A stretch of 64,000 nt of DNA from Terriglobia bacterium (GTDB taxonomy: Bacteria > Acidobacteriota > Terriglobia > Bryobacterales > Bryobacteraceae). Within the stretch, counting starts at the first letter, position 1, and every line of letters begins with the position of its first letter. A model generated the notes under the pieces. That model did no database searches, was not told where the DNA came from, and was given only the letters and a program-made list of their open reading frames with translations. The translations under genes and the position numbers were made by a program. Shown piece after piece: positions 53,133 through 63,527 of the stretch. The stretch spans positions 124,001 through 188,000 of the forward strand of contig JAJPHN010000025.1 of NCBI GenBank assembly GCA_021325235.1. Direction: 5' to 3'.

Positions 53133-56100
53133 ATGAGGCTGCGGGTCACCGGGCGCGCGGCGCTGTGGCAAGTACTTATCTTTAGTGCGCTGGCGCTCGG
53201 GGCCGTCCCGGGAGCTCTCCAGGCGCAGGACTTCGCGGGCCGCACCGTCACAGCCATTCATTACAGACCGGCTACCCAGCCGATTGATGCACGGGATCTC
53301 GATCGCGCGCTAGTGGTGAAGGTTGGGCAGCCGCTGGTCACCAATGAGCTCGCGGCGACCGTGGATCGCCTCTGGCGCAGCGGGCTCTTCAATAACATTC
53401 AAGTCGATGCCGAGCCTTCGGCCGGAGGGGTAGCGCTTACCTTCATTACGGAACCGCGCCGTTTCATTGGGCACGTCGGGGCCCAGGGAGATATCAAGGA
53501 TCCGCCGAGCCGTGCCGTGATCATCGGTGACTCGCAGCTATACCTGGGGCAACCATTTGACGAGGATGCCCTGGTACTGGCGCAAAAACATCTCGAGGAG
53601 CAGCTGCGGGATAACGGTCTGTTTCGCGGGCATGTAGGTGTGGCAACCATCGAGGACCCGGTTACGCACCAGGTGACCATACGTTTTGTGGTGGAGGCCG
53701 GCAGGCGATCGCGCTACGAAATGCCCGATATCCATGGCGATACCAAACTTCCCGATTCGACCATCATCCGGGCTACCGGCTGGCGCTGGCCACTCATTCA
53801 CAAATGGAGGCAGGTTACCGCCGTACTTACCGACAAAGGGACTTCAGGAATCGAGAGTAAGTATGCCAAGAAAGGACGCTTGACGGCCAGTGTCAACCTT
53901 GTTTCGCTCGAGTACGACCCCACCACGGGAAACGCCAAGCCGACGCTCGACATCAATGCCGGGCCTAAAATCACCATCCGTGCACTCGAGGCCAAAGTCT
54001 CCAAAAGTAAGCTCCGCCAGTACATTCCTGTTTACGAAGAGGGTACGGTCGATAATGATCTGCTTACCGAAGGCGCGCGCAATCTGCACGACTATTTTCA
54101 ATCAAAGGGCTATCCCGACGTCGATGTTACGTTCAAGCGAGAGCCGGTCCAGAATGACGAAGAAGTGATCAATTACTACATAGCCACCGGTCCGCGGCGA
54201 AAGCTAGTGAACGTCGCGATTGAGGGTAATTCGTATTTTCTGGCCGATACCTTGCGCGAACGGATGTTCCTTCAACCCAAATCGCTGCTGATGAGGTACG
54301 GCCGTTACAGCGAAACGTTCCGAAAACGCGATGAAGAGGCGATTACAAACCTCTATGTTTCAAACGGCTTCCAGGACGCCAAAGTCACCTCAACCGTTGA
54401 AACAAATTACAAAGGGAAGCCGAATGATCTTGCCGTCACCTATCACATCAACGAAGGCAAGCAGTGGCGAGTTGCGAATCTGAACGTGATTGGCGCTTCC
54501 CGCCTGGATATCAGCTCGCTGCGCCGTGACTTCGCTTCCATTCCAGGCCAGCCGTTTGCGGACGTGAACATTGCGACCGATCGCAATCGCATTCTCGAGT
54601 ACTATTACTCGCAGGGCTTCCCCTCCGCCTCCTTTAGTTACAAGCGTGAACCCGGACCCGAACCTGCCACCGTGAACCTCACGTATCAGATACGCGAGGG
54701 TCCGCGTCAGTTCGTGAAACAGATCGTCATTTCGGGGTTGAATCGGACGCGGACATCCTTGGTCGAGCGCTACATCCATGTTGAGCCGGACGAGCCGATT
54801 TCCCTATCAAAAGTAAATGAGGATGCGCGCGAACTGAACAGTTTGGGGATTTTCGCGAGCGTGAATACTGCGCTCCAGGATCCGGACGGCTCCTCCAGGT
54901 ACAAATCCGTTCTCTACGACTTCGATGAGGCGGCGCGCTACAACTTCCAGCTTGGGCTCGGAATGATCGTCGGCCAGTTCGGCAGTACCACGAGCAATCT
55001 GGCGAACTCTGGAGGTGCCAAGGGTGCTTCGCCGCTGTTTTCTTTCAACGTAAACCGGATTAACTTCCTGGGACGGGGCCAGACGCTTTCGCTGCAAACG
55101 AGTTATTCCACCCTGGAACAGCGTGAGTCTTTGAACTATATCGTTCCGCGCTTCCTTGGTTCGGCGAACCGTACCGTCACCTTCTCGGCGTTGTACGACA
55201 CAACGCAGGATGTGCAGACGTTTTCATCGCGCCGGCTGGAGGGTGCCATACAAACGTCGCAACGCTTCAACCGGGCCTCGACGCTTCTGCTCCGCTTCGC
55301 CTACCGTCGTGTTAGCACCGGCAATATTGTTATCCCTTCGCTTCTGATTCCGATCTATTCGCAACCTGTGCGGATTGGTATTTTGTCGGCCAGCTATATC
55401 CAGGACCACCGAGACAATCCTGCTGATGCGCATCGGGGATTCTGGAATACTTTAGACGCGGGCCTGGCGGACAAGGCCTTCGGCTCGCAGCGCAATTTTG
55501 CTCGCGTCCTTGGGCGCAATGCGACTTATACCTCGCTGGGTCGAAATCTTGTGTTCGCGCGCCAGACCCAGTTCGGAGTTATTGTTCCATTCAATCTCGA
55601 ACAAGGAATTACGCATGCCGAGGCGATCCCGCTGCCGGAGCGCTTCTATGGCGGCGGCAGTGTCTCGATGCGCGGGTTTGGTTACAACCAGGCGGGCCCC
55701 CGCGATAACGGAATTCCGGGCCAGCCGCAGACCGCGACCGGTTTCCCCTTAGGTGGCAACGCTCTGTTCTTCAATAATCTCGAGCTCCGGTTTCCGCTGC
55801 TTGGCCCGAACATAAGCGGTGTTTTCTTCGAAGATATGGGAAACGTTTACGACACGTTTAGCGATATCTCCTTTGGTTACCACCAAAAAAACAATCAGGA
55901 TTTCAATTACGCGGTGCAGGCGGCGGGATTTGGGATCCGCTACAAGACACCGCTCGGACCGGTACGAGTCGACCTATCTTATGTTCTGAACCCAACTCAT
56001 TACCTGGGTTATAGCCAAAGCGAAAGCATACAGGACTTGATCACATGCGGTAAGCCGGGTTATCCGGCATGCCCTACGCCAGGGCCGCAGCAGCTAGGCC

Positions 56101-56138
56101 GCTTTCAATTTTTCTTCTCCATCGGGCAGGCCTTTTAA
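53133..56138 (+). CDS. Omp85-family outer-membrane assembly protein with about seven POTRA repeats
   Basis: About 1001 residues from the ATG at 53133; the signal peptide is ALWQVLIFSALALGAVPGALQAQ. Seven POTRA-like units can be delimited by eye between about 36 and 600, each ending near a G/A-G boundary (opening lines RTVTAIHYRP, RRFIGHVGAQG, SRYEMPDIHG, ITIRALEAKV, KLVNVAIEGN, RVANLNVIGA, FVKQIVISGL). A 16-strand Omp85 barrel follows, with the loop-6 lock motif GGGSVSMRGFGYNQ and a final aromatic strand (RFQFFFSIGQAF). BamA has five POTRAs and TamA three. It is followed at one base by a SurA-N-like gene and then tamB, so a TamA-like role is likely. Confidence 0.85.
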   Translation: MRLRVTGRAALWQVLIFSALALGAVPGALQAQDFAGRTVTAIHYRPATQPIDARDLDRALVVKVGQPLVTNELAATVDRLWRSGLFNNIQVDAEPSAGGVALTFITEPRRFIGHVGAQGDIKDPPSRAVIIGDSQLYLGQPFDEDALVLAQKHLEEQLRDNGLFRGHVGVATIEDPVTHQVTIRFVVEAGRRSRYEMPDIHGDTKLPDSTIIRATGWRWPLIHKWRQVTAVLTDKGTSGIESKYAKKGRLTASVNLVSLEYDPTTGNAKPTLDINAGPKITIRALEAKVSKSKLRQYIPVYEEGTVDNDLLTEGARNLHDYFQSKGYPDVDVTFKREPVQNDEEVINYYIATGPRRKLVNVAIEGNSYFLADTLRERMFLQPKSLLMRYGRYSETFRKRDEEAITNLYVSNGFQDAKVTSTVETNYKGKPNDLAVTYHINEGKQWRVANLNVIGASRLDISSLRRDFASIPGQPFADVNIATDRNRILEYYYSQGFPSASFSYKREPGPEPATVNLTYQIREGPRQFVKQIVISGLNRTRTSLVERYIHVEPDEPISLSKVNEDARELNSLGIFASVNTALQDPDGSSRYKSVLYDFDEAARYNFQLGLGMIVGQFGSTTSNLANSGGAKGASPLFSFNVNRINFLGRGQTLSLQTSYSTLEQRESLNYIVPRFLGSANRTVTFSALYDTTQDVQTFSSRRLEGAIQTSQRFNRASTLLLRFAYRRVSTGNIVIPSLLIPIYSQPVRIGILSASYIQDHRDNPADAHRGFWNTLDAGLADKAFGSQRNFARVLGRNATYTSLGRNLVFARQTQFGVIVPFNLEQGITHAEAIPLPERFYGGGSVSMRGFGYNQAGPRDNGIPGQPQTATGFPLGGNALFFNNLELRFPLLGPNISGVFFEDMGNVYDTFSDISFGYHQKNNQDFNYAVQAAGFGIRYKTPLGPVRVDLSYVLNPTHYLGYSQSESIQDLITCGKPGYPACPTPGPQQLGRFQFFFSIGQAF

Positions 56139-56139
56139 C

Positions 56140-56778
56140 ATGCGGCGCGCCGTTGCACTTCTGATCGCAGGATCGACGCTGGTGCAGGCCGTCGTCATCG
56201 ACCGCATCGCGATCGTGGTATCGAATTCCATCGTGAAAGACAGCGATATCAGCCGCGATCTTCGGGTGACGGAATTCCTGAATAATCAGCCTCTTGACCT
56301 AAGTGAGGCGGCGCGGAAGGTGTCTGCCAACCGTTTGGTCGACCAGATTTTCATCCGCAAGGAAATCGAAATTGGCGACTATCCGGTTGTGAGCTGGCAG
56401 GAGGCAAGCCGGCAGGTGGACTTACTGGTTCAGAAAGAATTTAAATCCGAAGCTGCCCTTGAAAATCGCCTCAGCCGGTATGGCATTACGGCACCCGATC
56501 TGATTAGCCACTTTCTTTGGGAACTAACTGTCCTGCGTTTCGTGGACGTCCGATTTAAGCCTGCCGTGTTGGTCACTGATGCAGACATTCAACAATACTA
56601 CACTCAACACGCTGCCGAATTACAGCGGGAACATCCCGGAAAATCTTCTCTCAATGATCTGCGCGGCGTGATTTCGGACATTTTGACCGGCGAGCGGGTG
56701 AACAAGCTGTTTTTCGCCTGGCTGGACGACCAGCGTAAACAGAACAAAATCAAGTATTACGAGAGAACCCTGGAATGA
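56140..56778 (+). CDS. SurA-N-like periplasmic chaperone lacking a PPIase domain
   Basis: 212 residues with a short signal (RRAVALLIAGSTLVQAV). The following stretch matches the SurA/PpiD N-terminal helical domain (DRIAIVVSNSIVKDSDISRDLRVTEFLN, then ARKVSANRLVDQIFIRKEIEIG). A second helical part (VLVTDADIQQYYTQHAAEL) ends in a helix with RVNKLFFAWLDDQRKQNKIKYYE, the usual C-terminal tail. No parvulin PPIase motif is present. It lies between Omp85 and tamB, with a 1-base gap upstream and an ATGA overlap downstream, so it probably delivers substrates to that outer-membrane machine. Confidence 0.78.
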   Translation: MRRAVALLIAGSTLVQAVVIDRIAIVVSNSIVKDSDISRDLRVTEFLNNQPLDLSEAARKVSANRLVDQIFIRKEIEIGDYPVVSWQEASRQVDLLVQKEFKSEAALENRLSRYGITAPDLISHFLWELTVLRFVDVRFKPAVLVTDADIQQYYTQHAAELQREHPGKSSLNDLRGVISDILTGERVNKLFFAWLDDQRKQNKIKYYERTLE

Positions 56779-59700
56779 CGAAGCGGAAAAAGATTCTCCT
56801 CATTGCGGGTAGCTCCGTTCTCGGCTTCGTTGTTCTCTTGGTGGTTGCTGCCTTGATTGTTATTCAAACAAACTGGTTTGCGAATTTCGTGCGCCAGAAG
56901 GTCGTGGCTGCGGTCGAGGACTCGACGGGCGGAAGGGCCGAGATCGGATCGTTCCAGCTTGATTTGAGCCACCTGACCGTCCGGATTCGCGATTTCGTTC
57001 TACATGGAAAAGAGCCTGCATCGGAACAGCCGCTTGCGCGCGTAGCGTTGCTTGAATTGCGGCTAAAACTTTTCTCCGGTCTGACTAAAGTGGTCGATCT
57101 GCGATATCTCGGGATTCAGAATCCGCGCGTGAACCTGATCTATCTTCCCGACGGTACGACGAATATTCCACAGCCGAAGACGCCATCGAAACCAAGTAAT
57201 ACATCCGGACTCCAAACCGTAGTAAACCTGGCCGTTAACCGCTTCGAATTGAATGATGGTCTGATCAAAGTGCTCGACCAGAAGGCTTCCCTAAGCGCTC
57301 ACGGCGACAATTTGCGCGTACTTCTGACCTACAACAGTCTTCACCCGAGTTATCAAGGGAATCTGTCGATCAACCCGTTGATCGTTGCATCGTCAACCCG
57401 CCCTCCTCTTCGGGCGGATGTGGATGTTCCGATCGCACTAGAGCCCGATGCCATTCGCGTGGCCGGGGCAGCGATCAAGACCGCGCGTTCTCATATCGAT
57501 CTTTCGGCATCGGTTGAAAATCTGAAAACGCCGCAGATTAGGGCTAAGTTGCAGGCGGTCGTGTCTCTTCCAGAGTTGCAACAGAGCCTTGAGGTTCCTT
57601 TCGATGCCACCGGGCCCGGAACGCCGCAGACCCTAGCCGCAGATGTAGCTGTTAGCATGCAGCAAGCGACGAGATCTCTAGCCATTCAAACGCTCCACGT
57701 TTCGCTTGGCCAGACTACTCTCGACTCTTCTGGGCAACTTGCTCCTGGAGCAGCTTCGGCAGCGAACTTCCATGCTAATTTTGCGCTGGCCGAACTGGCG
57801 CGGCTGTTCAAAGTATCTTCCGTGAAAGTGCAGGGTGATCTGGACGCAAGCGGACGAGTTGCGCTCGATGCGCAGAATAATTACCGAGTCGACGGAAACC
57901 TCGCATCGAGAGGACTGGTGCTAAACAGCGGCACGCAGGAGCCGCTCGGGGTAAGTCTCAATTCGCCTTTTCACGCCGATCCGTACCTGCTGAGTATGGA
58001 TGGCATTCGCGTTGCCGCTCTTGGCGGAGTGATTAGCGCGAAGGTATTTATTGAGAATATGCAGAACCTGAGTGCGGAAGCGGCGCTGCATAACTTCTCT
58101 ATTCCTGTGCTCACCACGGCCGCAACTGGTAAGCACCTTGGATATGACGGGCTGCTCAACGGTTTGGTCGTGGCGAAAGGAGATTTGAAGGCGAAGGGCA
58201 CCACGGGTTACACAGCAAGCACTAAGCTCACAATCGTTGCTGGTCATCATGGAGTGCCCTTGAATGGTGTACTGAATGCCAATTACAATGGAGCGCGATC
58301 CACTGTTGATCTCGGCAACTCCTACATTGCCCTACCGAATACGAAATTATCGTTAGCGGGCTCTCTGAATCGTGAAATCAACATCGCCTTAGTTTCTCGC
58401 AATTTAAACGATTTTCTGCCAGCCATCAACTTCGGATCAGACCACCCGGAGACAACGCTTCCACTGACTCTTGATCCGGATGGAGAACTTACTCTCAATG
58501 CTCAGATTGTAGGCAATCTCAGCGCTCCCCGGATCGGAGCGGATCTCAACCTTGATCAATTTGCTGCGGAAGGTCATTCACTGGACAAGTTAGGTGCTCA
58601 TCTGGCCGCATCGCCATCGGGTGCGGCCATCAGCAATGGCGCACTACAGGGTACGGGAATAAGCGCAGCATTTGACGGTTTTCTGGCTCTGCATGATTGG
58701 AAGCCGCTGCCCCGGTCTGAAGTGAGGGCCAATTTGACCATGCATCAGGCCGATCTGGCTGCCTTGGCGGACCTGGGGGGAGAATCTCAACTGCAGGCGC
58801 AAGGAATCGTGAATGCGGACGTGCATGTTTCGGGCACCTACGCGAACCCTTTGGGAGGCGCTGTGCTGGAAGTTCGAAACGGCAGTATTGAGCAACAGCC
58901 ATTCGACAGGTTCTACTTGAAGACCGATCTGGCAGACCGCCTCATCACGTTATCGGCGTTCGACCTCGACGTTGCCGGAGGACACGTCGGAGCGAAAGGA
59001 ACGTTCCAGCATCCACGCGAATCCTTTACCTCAGGCCATATTCAGTTGCAACTTGGCGTAACCGGCGTCCAGTTAGCTCAGATACAACCACTATCCCGGC
59101 AAAATGCAGGCATCGCCGGAGCGATTCAGTTATCAGCAATGGGCGCGGCCGATATTCGACCGGTGAATGGAACTACCGAGGTCGTCCCCGACAACGTTAC
59201 CGCTGATTTGACCGCGCGCGGACTCAAAGTTCAGAATCAGGACGCCGGGGAACTCACGGCTAAGGTGCGTACATCCAATAACAAGGCTAGTTACCAGCTT
59301 GTTTCCGACTTCGCCGGCTCTAATATTCGGATTAACGGCCAAACCGCTCTCGTAAAGAGCTATCAAACCGTAGCCGATCTCTCCATCGACGGCCTGTCCA
59401 TTCAAAAGGCGCTTCAGATCGCCGGCGAGGGCGCCATCCCGGCCACCGGCGACCTCTCGGCCCGAGCGCATGTATCGGGAGATATGAATGCTCCTGTCGC
59501 TGACCTCACATTTTCTTTGCGTCACGCCAGTGCTTATCAGGAAAAGATTGACAGCCTGAAAGGCGATCTGCGTTATTCCAATAGTTCTTTCGAAATTTCG
59601 TCGCTCAACCTGAGAGCGCCCGCTGGAGATATCGACGTGAGCGGGTCTTTTGCTCATCCAGCTAATCGTTACAGCACGGGTGCCGTGAGACTCAATCTTC

Positions 59701-61667
59701 GAACCAGCGACATTCGCCTGGATAAGATACAGCACGTCGAAGATGCCAAGCCAGGACTCAACGGAATCGTCCGTACCAACGTCGATCTGTCGGGAGACCT
59801 CAGCGATCGAAATGGTAAGTCCGAACTGCTAATACGCGATCTGAACGCGGCCGCATCGCTGGCCTCGTTGCGTTTGAATAACACCAGCTTCGGGGGACTT
59901 ACTCTGAATGCAAAGACTGCCGGCTCCAAGTTGAGTTTCCAGCTTGATTCTAACTTGGCTCAAAGTACTATCCATGGCCAGGGAGACGCCACATTGAGCG
60001 GTAGTTATCCTGTAAGTGCCAAGTTGACCTTCGACAACGTCCGGTACTCGAATCTGGCTCCACTGCTAGAAGCTCAGAACACAGGCCCGGTACCGTACGA
60101 AGCTTTGGTGGACGGAACGCTATCGCTCCAGGGTCCCGCACTCGATCCAGATAACTTAGGCGGCCTCCTGGAACTTACCCGTCTGGACCTGCATACAAAC
60201 GCAACGGCTTCGCCGACCGGCGCTCCGGCACTCCGCACTGTCTCGCTCCAGAACAAGGAGCCGATCCGAATCGCTCTCAACCACGACATTGTGCAGATCC
60301 AGAACTTGCAGATTGCCGGCCGCGATACGTTTATCAATGCCTCGGGTTCAGTCAATCTGAAGAGTGCCACGGAACCGCTCGATCTGCATGTCAACGCCAA
60401 CATCGATTTGGGTTTGTTGCAGGATTTCAGCCGTGATTTTTATTCTTCAGGTGCGATTACGATGGACGCAGGACTCCACGGTACCTTTGCTCAACCGCGG
60501 GCGTTGGGTGAAATTGACCTGAAGAACGCGAACATCAACTATTCGGAAGCGCCTGTCGGATTGTCGAACGCAAACGGCGTTATTCTGCTAAATGGCACCA
60601 ACGCATCAATACAAGACTTGACGGCCGAGAGCGGAGGCGGAAAGATCGCGGTCGGCGGATTCTTCGGTTTAGGCGCCGGCACGCCCAACTTCAACCTGAA
60701 TGCCAGCGCGAATCGAGTTCGCGTACGCTACTCGGGCGTGAGTGTGACTTCAAATGCCAAAATCACGTTGGCCGGCAATGTCAAGAGATCTCTGCTGTCG
60801 GGTACAGTTTCGATACAGCGGCTAGCCTACGCGAGTTCGAGCGATGCCGGTTCACTTCTTTCAACGGCTTCCACGCCGCCCTCCACGCCCTCCTCCCCGT
60901 CTCCGCTACTCTCCGGGATGCGATTAGCCGTAAATATCGTTACGGCTCCCGATATCCAGGTTGTCTCAACCTATGCGAACCGCTTATCCGTGATTGCCAA
61001 TCTTACTCTTCGAGGAACGGCCGAGAACCCGGGCATGCTGGGCAGAGTAACTGTGACCGACGGCCAGTTAGTCTTCTTTGGAAACACTTACACGGTAACG
61101 ACGGGCACGATCAATTTCTATGATCCCAACGCAATCTCTCCCGTGCTCAATGTCTCGCTCGAGACCATTGCCCAGGGTGTAGACGTCACAATCGGTGTGC
61201 TGGGACCGATGAACGACTTAAAGCTTAGTTACCGCTCGGATCCTCCGCTCACGTTTGAGCAAATCGTACAACTCCTTGCGACTAATACAACCCCTGCCAA
61301 CCCAGTTATTGCGGCGCATCAACCGACACCTCCGCAGCAATCGCTCAGCCAGATGGGAGAATCGGCTGTGCTCGGGCAGGCCGTAGCGAATCCATTGGCG
61401 AATCGGGTCCAGCGTGTGTTCGGTCTCACCCAGTTCAAGATCGACCCCTCCTTCGCTGGCAGCAATGGACAACCGTCCGCTCGCGTAACACTTCAGGAAA
61501 AGATCACAAGCAATCTGACGTTCACTTACATAACCGATGTCACGCAGACCAACTCACAGATCGTGCGCGTGCAACTCGACCTGACGAATAATCTTTCTGC
61601 TGTCGCACTGCGCGATTATAACGGAAATGTGAGTCTCGAGATGTTCTATAAGTTCACCCGCCGGTAA
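56775..61667 (+). CDS. tamB: TamB-type translocation and assembly module protein
   Basis: 1630 residues. An N-terminal membrane anchor (ILLIAGSSVLGFVVLLVVAALIVI) starts an AsmA-like module (GGRAEIGSFQLDLSHLTVRIRDFVLHGKE). A very long beta-helical stretch of repeating GxLxADxxVSG-type strands follows to about residue 1400. The DUF490 C-terminus holds ITVTDGQLVFFGNTYTVTTGTINFYDPNA-like strands (residues 1410-1440) and ends LEMFYKFTRR. The layout matches E. coli TamB (about 1260 residues) but is longer. Partner Omp85 and chaperone genes are in the same operon. It should bridge inner and outer membranes, serving protein insertion or lipid transfer. Confidence 0.88.
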   Translation: MTKRKKILLIAGSSVLGFVVLLVVAALIVIQTNWFANFVRQKVVAAVEDSTGGRAEIGSFQLDLSHLTVRIRDFVLHGKEPASEQPLARVALLELRLKLFSGLTKVVDLRYLGIQNPRVNLIYLPDGTTNIPQPKTPSKPSNTSGLQTVVNLAVNRFELNDGLIKVLDQKASLSAHGDNLRVLLTYNSLHPSYQGNLSINPLIVASSTRPPLRADVDVPIALEPDAIRVAGAAIKTARSHIDLSASVENLKTPQIRAKLQAVVSLPELQQSLEVPFDATGPGTPQTLAADVAVSMQQATRSLAIQTLHVSLGQTTLDSSGQLAPGAASAANFHANFALAELARLFKVSSVKVQGDLDASGRVALDAQNNYRVDGNLASRGLVLNSGTQEPLGVSLNSPFHADPYLLSMDGIRVAALGGVISAKVFIENMQNLSAEAALHNFSIPVLTTAATGKHLGYDGLLNGLVVAKGDLKAKGTTGYTASTKLTIVAGHHGVPLNGVLNANYNGARSTVDLGNSYIALPNTKLSLAGSLNREINIALVSRNLNDFLPAINFGSDHPETTLPLTLDPDGELTLNAQIVGNLSAPRIGADLNLDQFAAEGHSLDKLGAHLAASPSGAAISNGALQGTGISAAFDGFLALHDWKPLPRSEVRANLTMHQADLAALADLGGESQLQAQGIVNADVHVSGTYANPLGGAVLEVRNGSIEQQPFDRFYLKTDLADRLITLSAFDLDVAGGHVGAKGTFQHPRESFTSGHIQLQLGVTGVQLAQIQPLSRQNAGIAGAIQLSAMGAADIRPVNGTTEVVPDNVTADLTARGLKVQNQDAGELTAKVRTSNNKASYQLVSDFAGSNIRINGQTALVKSYQTVADLSIDGLSIQKALQIAGEGAIPATGDLSARAHVSGDMNAPVADLTFSLRHASAYQEKIDSLKGDLRYSNSSFEISSLNLRAPAGDIDVSGSFAHPANRYSTGAVRLNLRTSDIRLDKIQHVEDAKPGLNGIVRTNVDLSGDLSDRNGKSELLIRDLNAAASLASLRLNNTSFGGLTLNAKTAGSKLSFQLDSNLAQSTIHGQGDATLSGSYPVSAKLTFDNVRYSNLAPLLEAQNTGPVPYEALVDGTLSLQGPALDPDNLGGLLELTRLDLHTNATASPTGAPALRTVSLQNKEPIRIALNHDIVQIQNLQIAGRDTFINASGSVNLKSATEPLDLHVNANIDLGLLQDFSRDFYSSGAITMDAGLHGTFAQPRALGEIDLKNANINYSEAPVGLSNANGVILLNGTNASIQDLTAESGGGKIAVGGFFGLGAGTPNFNLNASANRVRVRYSGVSVTSNAKITLAGNVKRSLLSGTVSIQRLAYASSSDAGSLLSTASTPPSTPSSPSPLLSGMRLAVNIVTAPDIQVVSTYANRLSVIANLTLRGTAENPGMLGRVTVTDGQLVFFGNTYTVTTGTINFYDPNAISPVLNVSLETIAQGVDVTIGVLGPMNDLKLSYRSDPPLTFEQIVQLLATNTTPANPVIAAHQPTPPQQSLSQMGESAVLGQAVANPLANRVQRVFGLTQFKIDPSFAGSNGQPSARVTLQEKITSNLTFTYITDVTQTNSQIVRVQLDLTNNLSAVALRDYNGNVSLEMFYKFTRR

Positions 61668-61677
61668 TCTAAACGAT

Positions 61678-62781
61678 ATGAACTTCACGGTATTCGGGTT
61701 GTCTTTGACATCGTCGTGGGGTAATGGTCACGCGACGCTTTTGCGAGGACTCTTTCGCTCCCTTTCTTACTTAGGCCATCGCGTCGTTTTTTTTGAATAC
61801 GATACGCCCTATTACTCGGCGCATCGGGATGCTCCCTCGCTCCCTTTTGCGGACATACATCTATATCGCTCTTGGGACGACTGTGCCGCTGAGGTCAGGT
61901 CGTCGCTCCAGCACTCTGACGTTGGGATAGTTACCTCGTATTGTCCTCATGCGTCCGAGGCAACTCAGGCGATACAGTCCGCTGCGAACGTTTTCTCCAT
62001 CTTCTACGATATGGACACGCCGGTGACACTCCAGCAGTTGGAGCATGGTAACTGGCCGAGCTATTTACCTGTCGAGGGCCTCGGTTCGTTCGATCTTGTG
62101 CTGAGTTACACGGGCGGCCGGGCCATCGAAATTCTGAAGTCGCTTCTGAAGGCGCGCCGTGTAGAGCCGCTATATGGTTGGGTCGATCCCGACACCTATC
62201 AGAAGACGAACAGTCGGGCGGAATATCAATGCGATCTCTCTTATCTGGGCACGTACTCCGCCGACCGACAGCTTGCCCTGGATACGCTGCTGATCGAGCC
62301 TGCCCGCCAACTTCCAGAAAAGCGATTTATCATCGCCGGCGCTATGTATCCTGATCGTGCGGCGTGGCCGAGCAATGTCCGCTCGTTCGATCACGTTGCT
62401 CCTCCTGACCATGCTTCGTTCTACTCGTCCGGCACGCTCACGCTAAACGTGACAAGAGGCGCAATGGCGAGTATGGGGTATTGTCCTTCGGGACGATTAT
62501 TCGAGGCCGCTGCTTGCCGAGCGCCTGTGATGAGTGACTGGTGGTTGGGCTTGGACTCTTTTTTTACGCCGGGTAAAGAGATTTTGATTGCAGAGAACTC
62601 GGATCAGGCCGGGTCTATCTTGCGACTCGATCCCCGCGAACTCAGTGGAATTGCGGCGCGCGCGCGCGAGCGCACACTAGATTGTCATACTGCGGAAAAG
62701 CGTGCGCGCCGGCTTCTGCAGCTTATCGAATCAATGCCCGTCGGCTCCGACGCGTTACGGGTGTGTGGAGGAGTTAGTTAA
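61678..62781 (+). CDS. CgeB-like glycosyltransferase
   Basis: 367 residues, no membrane segment. Features include an N-terminal Rossmann start (NFTVFGLSLTSSWGNGHATLLRGLFRSL), a middle section with DLSYLGTYSADRQLALDTLL, and a C-terminal nucleotide-sugar region with NVTRGAMASMGYCPSGRLFEAAACRAPVMSDWWLGLDSFF, which matches the CgeB/GT-B C-terminal motif. Acceptor and donor are not readable. It begins 10 bases after tamB and ends TAATG, overlapping the nucleotidyltransferase start, so both act in one pathway. Confidence 0.8.
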   Translation: MNFTVFGLSLTSSWGNGHATLLRGLFRSLSYLGHRVVFFEYDTPYYSAHRDAPSLPFADIHLYRSWDDCAAEVRSSLQHSDVGIVTSYCPHASEATQAIQSAANVFSIFYDMDTPVTLQQLEHGNWPSYLPVEGLGSFDLVLSYTGGRAIEILKSLLKARRVEPLYGWVDPDTYQKTNSRAEYQCDLSYLGTYSADRQLALDTLLIEPARQLPEKRFIIAGAMYPDRAAWPSNVRSFDHVAPPDHASFYSSGTLTLNVTRGAMASMGYCPSGRLFEAAACRAPVMSDWWLGLDSFFTPGKEILIAENSDQAGSILRLDPRELSGIAARARERTLDCHTAEKRARRLLQLIESMPVGSDALRVCGGVS

Positions 62782-63518
62782 TGTGGGGCATCATACCCGC
62801 TGCGGGCATGGGAAGCCGGATTCAGCCGCTCGCGTTCTCAAAAGAGCTCCTGCCTGTCGGCACCCATCTTGCTGGTGCCGAAGAACGTCCCCGCGCTGTT
62901 AGCGAGTATCTGGTCGAACGAATGGTCATCGCGGGCGTGACAAATATCTGCTTCGTCATTTCGCCAGGGAAAGCAGATATCTTGAACTATTTCGGGTCGC
63001 ACGCTTTCTCCGCCCGCATATTCTACGCTGTGCAGCCGCGCCCTGCTGGTCTGTGCGACGCGATCTTTCAGGCCCTGCCAATTGTTCCGCCCGAAGACGA
63101 AGTATGCATTGGACTGCCCGACACGATATGGTTTCCGGAAGACGCTCTCGCGAGGCTTCCTTCGGATGTGCTCTCATTTCTACTTTTCCCGGTCGAGCAC
63201 CCGGAGCGGTTCGATGCTGTACTTACCGACGAAGACGGCAAGGTTCGTGAAGTACGAGTAAAGAGCGCAGAACCGGGTACGAACTGGGTCTGGGGTGCTC
63301 TGAAAATGCCAGGCAGGATTCTGGCAGAACTACATCAAATCTGGTCCAGTCGCGGGGATGAGTATCTTGGAACGCTCGTTAATACGTATCTCGAGCGCGG
63401 AGGAAAGGCAAAGGGCATAAGAGCGGGTGAATGTTATGTCGACGTCGGAACTTTGCACGGCTATAGAGAAGCTCTCCGGGTGCTGGACGCGCACTGCACT
63501 GTTTCGCAATCGAGTTAA
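62781..63518 (+). CDS. sugar-1-phosphate nucleotidyltransferase
   Basis: 245 residues of the GT-A-like nucleotidyltransferase fold. The N-terminal signature GIIPAAGMGSRIQPLAFSKELLPVG includes the activation Lys (about residue 21), and PDTIW at the metal-binding Asp (about 114) and VDVGT near the end match the glucose-1-phosphate thymidylyl/uridylyl/cytidylyltransferase group. It is shorter than most (about 290), so it may use a different sugar. Its ATG overlaps the stop of the glycosyltransferase gene. Confidence 0.82.
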   Translation: MWGIIPAAGMGSRIQPLAFSKELLPVGTHLAGAEERPRAVSEYLVERMVIAGVTNICFVISPGKADILNYFGSHAFSARIFYAVQPRPAGLCDAIFQALPIVPPEDEVCIGLPDTIWFPEDALARLPSDVLSFLLFPVEHPERFDAVLTDEDGKVREVRVKSAEPGTNWVWGALKMPGRILAELHQIWSSRGDEYLGTLVNTYLERGGKAKGIRAGECYVDVGTLHGYREALRVLDAHCTVSQSS

Positions 63519-63527
63519 TCAACGATC

